A DNA stretch of 9,869 bases from Desulfobacteraceae bacterium (GTDB lineage Bacteria; Desulfobacterota; Desulfobacteria; Desulfobacterales; UBA11574). The stretch lies in assembly GCA_002868985.1 (NCBI GenBank), contig PKTV01000569.1, positions 1-9,869 on the forward strand, in the 5' to 3' direction. Numbering within the stretch: position 1 is the stretch's first letter; the number at the start of each line of letters is the position of its first letter. Both the position numbers and the translations under genes were made by a program. Shown piece after piece: positions 7,952-9,869 of this stretch. Under the pieces are notes generated by a model. That model saw only the letters and a program-made list of their open reading frames with translations. It did no database searches and was not told the origin of the DNA.

Positions 7952-8149
7952 TAGAAGCTATCTCAAAATAATCTTTTGGCCCAACCTCGGCATTGGAGCC
8001 TCGTTTTAAGTCCTCGACATACTTGAGTATGCACCCCAAGGGCATTTCCTGCGGGGCACTTGCGGGTTAAAACTCGGCACCGCCTTTTTATCCCGCTGGG
8101 TTTTAGCGGGGGATCTTGAACCAAAATCTTTATTTTGAGATAGCTTCTA
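7952..8149. mobile_element. MITE-like element with 19-bp perfect terminal inverted repeats
   Basis: TAGAAGCTATCTCAAAATA at 7952-7970 is the exact reverse complement of 8131-8149. If the outer TA is read as the target duplication, the true repeats are 17 bp (7954-7970 and 8131-8147) flanked by TA, the pattern of IS630/Tc1-mariner-type insertions. Just inside, TTTTGG is shared by both ends in inverted orientation. The 160-base core has no ORF and is GC-richer than its surroundings. It contains hairpins CATACT-TG-AGTATG (8018-8031) and CCCGCT-7 nt-AGCGGG (8092-8110). It would need a transposase supplied in trans. The element type is inferred from ends and size; copy number in the genome is not visible. 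Confidence 0.75.
8092..8110 (+). other. Hairpin inside the MITE-like element
   Basis: CCCGCT (8092-8097) pairs with AGCGGG (8105-8110) over a 7-base loop. No T-run follows on the plus strand, so it is treated as part of the element rather than a terminator. Confidence 0.45.
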
Positions 8150-8195
8150 TAAATTTCGTTTTATAACTGTGAAAATTGTCAAGATGGGTATAAGG

Positions 8196-8223
8196 TTGAC
8201 ATAGAAGGATAGCCATATATGAT
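8196..8223 (+). promoter_or_regulatory. Candidate sigma70-type promoter
   Basis: A consensus TTGACA (8196-8201) is followed after 16 bases by TATGAT (8218-8223). It would start transcription near 8230 and could read through the decayed ORF into the methyltransferase. The same stretch also contains AGAAGGA and an ATG (8219), so it could instead be an old translation start; both cannot be used at once. Confidence 0.4.
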
Positions 8224-8421
8224 ATAGGTTCTGTCAATGTCGTCATTTTTACATTTGTACTATTTGTAGCAGCGCTGTTTAAAAAAGGGTTCACCCATGA
8301 TCCCTTTTGGGAGATCGGGGGATTTTTAGTATCTGTAAAACTCATCATGATGGCCTATAATAATCTGATTTATATCCAAAATCTCAGGAAAGAATTGAAA
8401 GAAATTAACGTTTTGATCTGA
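8200..8421 (+). pseudogene. Decayed small two-helix membrane ORF (unrecognised)
   Basis: This frame is open for 73 codons between TGA stops at 8197 and 8419, but has no ATG, GTG or TTG until two adjacent ATGs late in the frame (near 8347). The translation does not look random. There is a hydrophobic helix (SVNVVIFTFVLFVAALFKKG), then THDPFWEIGG, a second hydrophobic helix (FLVSVKLIMMAYNNLIYI) and a charged amphipathic tail (QNLRKELKEINVLI). An AGAAGGA ribosome-like site at 8203-8209 and an ATG at 8219 sit just upstream in a different frame and run into TAG after two codons. A single indel near 8222 would give a roughly 65-residue membrane protein. Alternatively the 5' end was lost when the MITE-like element, 50 bases upstream, was inserted. 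I do not recognise the family. Confidence 0.35.
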
Positions 8422-8462
8422 CAAAACAAATAATTTCAACCCTTGTCGATATTCGTTGGTCG

Positions 8463-8480
8463 TGATGTAGGAATACATCA
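8463..8480 (+). promoter_or_regulatory. Dyad/hairpin upstream of the methyltransferase
   Basis: TGATGTA (8463-8469) and TACATCA (8474-8480) are perfect complements around GGAA, giving an 18-base dyad 37 bases before the methyltransferase start. As RNA it would be a 7-bp stem with a GNRA-type tetraloop; as DNA it has the form of a repressor operator. Confidence 0.35.
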
Positions 8481-8502
8481 AATGGAAGTGTTTTGGACAT
8501 TG

Positions 8503-8510
8503 GGAAAGGA
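8503..8510 (+). promoter_or_regulatory. Ribosome binding site of the methyltransferase
   Basis: GGAAAGGA ends 7 bases before the ATG at 8518 and fixes that start. Confidence 0.65.
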
Positions 8511-8517
8511 TGTTTGA

Positions 8518-9096
8518 ATGACTGAAAAACCCATCGCTGCCGGAAAAAGCAGTTTTAACCTCGTTGATTCAAAGAAATTATTTTCTGAGCTAAGATTAAA
8601 GGAAAATACCACATTACTGGATTTGGCGTGTGGTAGCGGCGCATATTCCATAGCTGCTTCAGAGTATATTGGAGAAGAGGGCCTAATATACGCTGTGGAT
8701 CTGTGGAAAGAAGGGATCGATAATTTGCTCAAAGAAGTTAAAATCAAACAAATCAACAATATTCATGCCAATATTGCCGATATCAGTATCCACATCCCGA
8801 TGGAAAGCAGCTGTATTGATGTTTGTCTCATGGCTACCGTTCTACATGATCTGATACAGGATGATACGGATCAAGAAACACTGGGAGAATTGAAAAGAGT
8901 TTTAAAACCGAATGGTTCCTTGGCCATTATTGAATTTAAGAAAATTGAAGGGCCGCCGGGACCCCCCATCCAGATCAGAATTTCGCCGGAAAAACTTGAT
9001 GCAATATTATTTTCCCATGACTTTCGTAAAGTGTTAACCACAGACATCGGGCCCTACAACTACTTGTCGATTTTCACATTCCTTGGAAAATCATAA
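8518..9096 (+). CDS. Class I SAM-dependent methyltransferase
   Basis: This is a 192-residue soluble Rossmann-fold methyltransferase, probably cytoplasmic. SAM-binding motif I is LLDLACGSGAYS (33-44). The acidic end of beta-2 is YAVDLW (58-63, D61), motif II-like NIADIS is at 85-90, VLHDL at 108-112 follows beta-4, and LKPNGSLAIIEFK (129-141) is the characteristic post-motif region. The C-terminal part (GPPGPPIQIRISPEKL, GPYNYLSIFTF) replaces a larger substrate domain. The general style is that of UbiE/ArsM-like small methyltransferases, but the cysteines that define arsenite methylation cannot be matched (C38, C99-region and C103 only), so the substrate is open. The gene stands alone, with a good ribosome site, a dyad upstream, and the cysteine-repeat microprotein 289 bases downstream on the same strand. 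Confidence 0.88.
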   Translation: MTEKPIAAGKSSFNLVDSKKLFSELRLKENTTLLDLACGSGAYSIAASEYIGEEGLIYAVDLWKEGIDNLLKEVKIKQINNIHANIADISIHIPMESSCIDVCLMATVLHDLIQDDTDQETLGELKRVLKPNGSLAIIEFKKIEGPPGPPIQIRISPEKLDAILFSHDFRKVLTTDIGPYNYLSIFTFLGKS

Positions 9097-9193
9097 CATA
9101 GCATGGGTCGTTCCCCCTCTTTTCCTCATTAAGAATTGATTATATTTAAATAAGGGTTGAACTTTTGAAAAGAGACCTTAATTTGTAAAATGG

Positions 9194-9222
9194 CAGGTTG
9201 AGGTTTTAGAACCTGTTTTCTT
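9194..9222 (+). terminator. Possible weak intrinsic terminator after the methyltransferase
   Basis: CAGGTT (9194-9199) pairs with AACCTG (9210-9215), or AGGTT-TTAG-AACCT (9201-9214) forms a tighter hairpin, followed by TTTTCTTT. The stem is short and AT-rich and lies about 100 bases after the methyltransferase stop, so the call is tentative. Confidence 0.3.
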
Positions 9223-9373
9223 TAACGGATAACAAGACCTTATTGACTTTAAGATAGCCTCGATTCTTCTAAAAAAGGTGTGTTTTTGATGCCATGTTTC
9301 GTCCTGTGTTCCCGTCATCTCTAAGGCATCGCATAAGATTTACCGAAGATGGAGTGCTGCCTGCCGAAATAAA

Positions 9374-9380
9374 GGGGGTG
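9374..9380 (+). promoter_or_regulatory. Ribosome binding site of the cysteine-repeat microprotein
   Basis: GGGGGTG stands about 5 bases before the ATG at 9386. It is a strong GGGGTG-type Shine-Dalgarno and supports translation of a gene too short for routine gene calling. Confidence 0.65.
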
Positions 9381-9385
9381 ATTGT

Positions 9386-9544
9386 ATGAGTGATAATACA
9401 AAATCAGAACATTCCGAAAGTTCGGATCGAAAAGTCTCTGAATCCTGTTGTTATGTCGTTGATCCTTGCTGCTGCCATGTCGTTGATCCTTGTGGCTGTT
9501 ATGTTGATCCCTGCGGTTGCTATGTCGATCCTTGCTGTTGTTAA
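9386..9544 (+). CDS. Cysteine-rich VDPCxC-repeat microprotein (52 aa)
   Basis: No family was recognised. The first 20 residues are polar, charged and cysteine-free (Ser/Glu/Asp/Lys-rich). The remaining 32 contain 12 cysteines (21, 22, 28-30, 36, 38, 43, 45, 50-52) in CCYVVDPCCC, HVVDPCGC, YVDPCGC and YVDPCCC, that is, four (Y/H)V(V)DPCxC units ending in a Cys triplet at the stop. The DNA units (9452-9475, 9476-9499, 9500-9520, 9521-9541) differ mostly at synonymous positions (GTC/GTT, TGC/TGT, CCT/CCC), suggesting the peptide is what is conserved. A strong ribosome site precedes the gene and a 13-bp intrinsic terminator follows it by 18 bases. There is no signal peptide or membrane helix. The leader-plus-Cys-core layout fits a modified-peptide precursor; a metal- or metalloid-binding (metallothionein-like) peptide is equally possible. 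No maturase is visible in the window. Confidence 0.72.
   Translation: MSDNTKSEHSESSDRKVSESCCYVVDPCCCHVVDPCGCYVDPCGCYVDPCCC
9452..9541 (+). repeat. In-frame tandem repeat within the microprotein gene
   Basis: Four units of 24, 24, 21 and 21 bases each encode (Y/H)-V-(V)-D-P-C-x-C. The length change is exactly one codon (loss of one Val), keeping frame, which indicates repeat growth under coding constraint. Confidence 0.75.
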
Positions 9545-9562
9545 AAATACATTATTTATTTT

Positions 9563-9597
9563 AAAAGGACCGGGATGAATTCCCGGTCCTTTTTTTA
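9563..9597 (+). terminator. Strong intrinsic terminator of the microprotein gene
   Basis: A perfect 13-bp stem AAAAGGACCGGGA (9563-9575) pairs with 9581-9593 around the loop TGAAT, and the T-tract runs to 9596. A-runs on the upstream arm could also let it work on the opposite strand. It closes the transcript 18 bases after the stop codon. Confidence 0.9.
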
Positions 9598-9729
9598 TAC
9601 AAGCCTGTATCATACTATAACCTAAACTGAGCGTTTCAAATAATAACAGGGATATAAAATAGTAATAATAATAAATAAATATACATTGGTAAAATTGCTA
9701 ATGGATCTCATATAATGAGTGGATTTAGT
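9598..9729. other. AT-rich spacer
   Basis: This stretch is highly AT-rich (runs of AATAATAATAAATAAATATA). I see no ORF, RNA gene or clear signal in it. Confidence 0.5.
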
Positions 9730-9869
9730 TAGTGTCCATCCATAAATGGCACTTTTTGTCCTGCTCGGCATTCTCCGCGGGTTTCCGGCTGCGGCGTACA
9801 GACGTACGCCTTCCTGTCCCGCTTTGCGGGGACCGAAAACCCTTGTGCGGCCTTGATCAGAACAAAAAT
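9730..9869. repeat. Hairpin-rich repeat element, cut by the window end
   Basis: From about TAGTGTCCATCCATAAATGG the sequence turns abruptly GC-rich without an ORF. It contains GGCGTAC-AGAC-GTACGCC (9793-9810, a perfect 7-bp stem) and CCCGC-TTT-GCGGG (9818-9830). It shares CTCGGCATT (9764-9772) with the MITE-like element (7986-7994), as well as TTCCTG and GCGGGG words in the same order. A palindromic intergenic repeat or MITE is likely; the right end is not visible and the left boundary is approximate. Confidence 0.5.

Larger units (their letters stand above)
9097..9385. other. Intergenic gap before the cysteine-rich gene
   Basis: The gap is AT-rich, with one small hairpin (annotated separately) and no other supported gene. 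TTGAAA (9165-9170) with TAAAAT (9186-9191) is a possible promoter, but the 15-base spacing is short. No known riboswitch was recognised in the leader of the following gene. Confidence 0.4.

Noticed and set aside
7952..8149. CRISPR or tRNA-like element
   Set aside because: There is only one pair of inverted, not direct, repeats and no regular spacers. The hairpins do not form a cloverleaf.
8130..8348. Minus-strand ORF of 72 codons
   Set aside because: It ends inside the inverted repeat of the MITE-like element. The opposite strand at 8200-8421 has the more protein-like translation.
9243..9272. TTGACT with TTCTAA as a promoter of the microprotein gene
   Set aside because: The -10 match is poor (2 of 6) and the spacing is 18 bases.
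9390..9613. ORFs in other frames over the cysteine-repeat gene (plus 9390-9578, minus 9404-9613)
   Set aside because: Their repetitive Ala/Ile/Met-rich translations are by-products of the in-frame tandem repeat, they run through the terminator, and they lack ribosome sites.

Overview
The window looks like a chromosomal stretch from a Gram-negative bacterium. The evidence is an RND efflux pump with an outer-membrane channel lipoprotein, and an OmpA-type peptidoglycan-binding protein. Moderate-to-low GC, a fused SpmA/SpmB membrane protein, TPR proteins and dispersed CAAAT-type and hairpin repeats recall Desulfobacterota (the former Deltaproteobacteria). That placement is inference, because the window holds no phylogenetic marker.

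Layout. (1) Positions 1-3020 (+) are the end of a tripartite efflux operon: the C-terminal half of an HAE1/AcrB-type RND permease, cut by the window edge, overlapping by ATGA a NodT/OprM-type outer-membrane lipoprotein. The periplasmic adaptor is presumably upstream. (2) Positions 3021-3368 are AT-rich and carry CAAAT-type repeats. (3) Positions 3369-5169 (+) hold a six-helix potassium-channel-like protein, then a secreted protein joining a von Willebrand A domain to an OmpA peptidoglycan-binding domain. (4) Positions 5305-6600 (+) hold a visibly GC-richer fused SpmA-SpmB protein, with a hairpin just before its start. (5) Positions 6621-7352 (-) hold a membrane-tethered TPR protein, convergent with SpmAB. 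(6) Positions 7353-8517 are a long AT-rich gap holding a 198-bp MITE-like element with perfect terminal inverted repeats and TA flanks, followed by a probable decayed two-helix membrane ORF. (7) Positions 8518-9096 (+) hold a class I SAM-dependent methyltransferase. (8) Positions 9386-9544 (+) hold an unannotated 52-residue microprotein with 12 cysteines in four V-D-P-C-x-C repeats, with its own ribosome binding site and a strong intrinsic terminator. (9) The right edge, from about 9730, is the start of another hairpin-rich repeat that shares short motifs with the element at 7952.

How the genes work together. The first two genes form one efflux system. The channel and VWA-OmpA genes are 43 bases apart and may be cotranscribed, but no shared function is evident. 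The most interesting candidate is the cysteine-repeat microprotein, either a metal-binding peptide or a precursor of a modified peptide. It lies 289 bases downstream of the methyltransferase in the same orientation. A functional link is possible, but no maturation enzyme or transporter is visible that would prove a peptide pathway.
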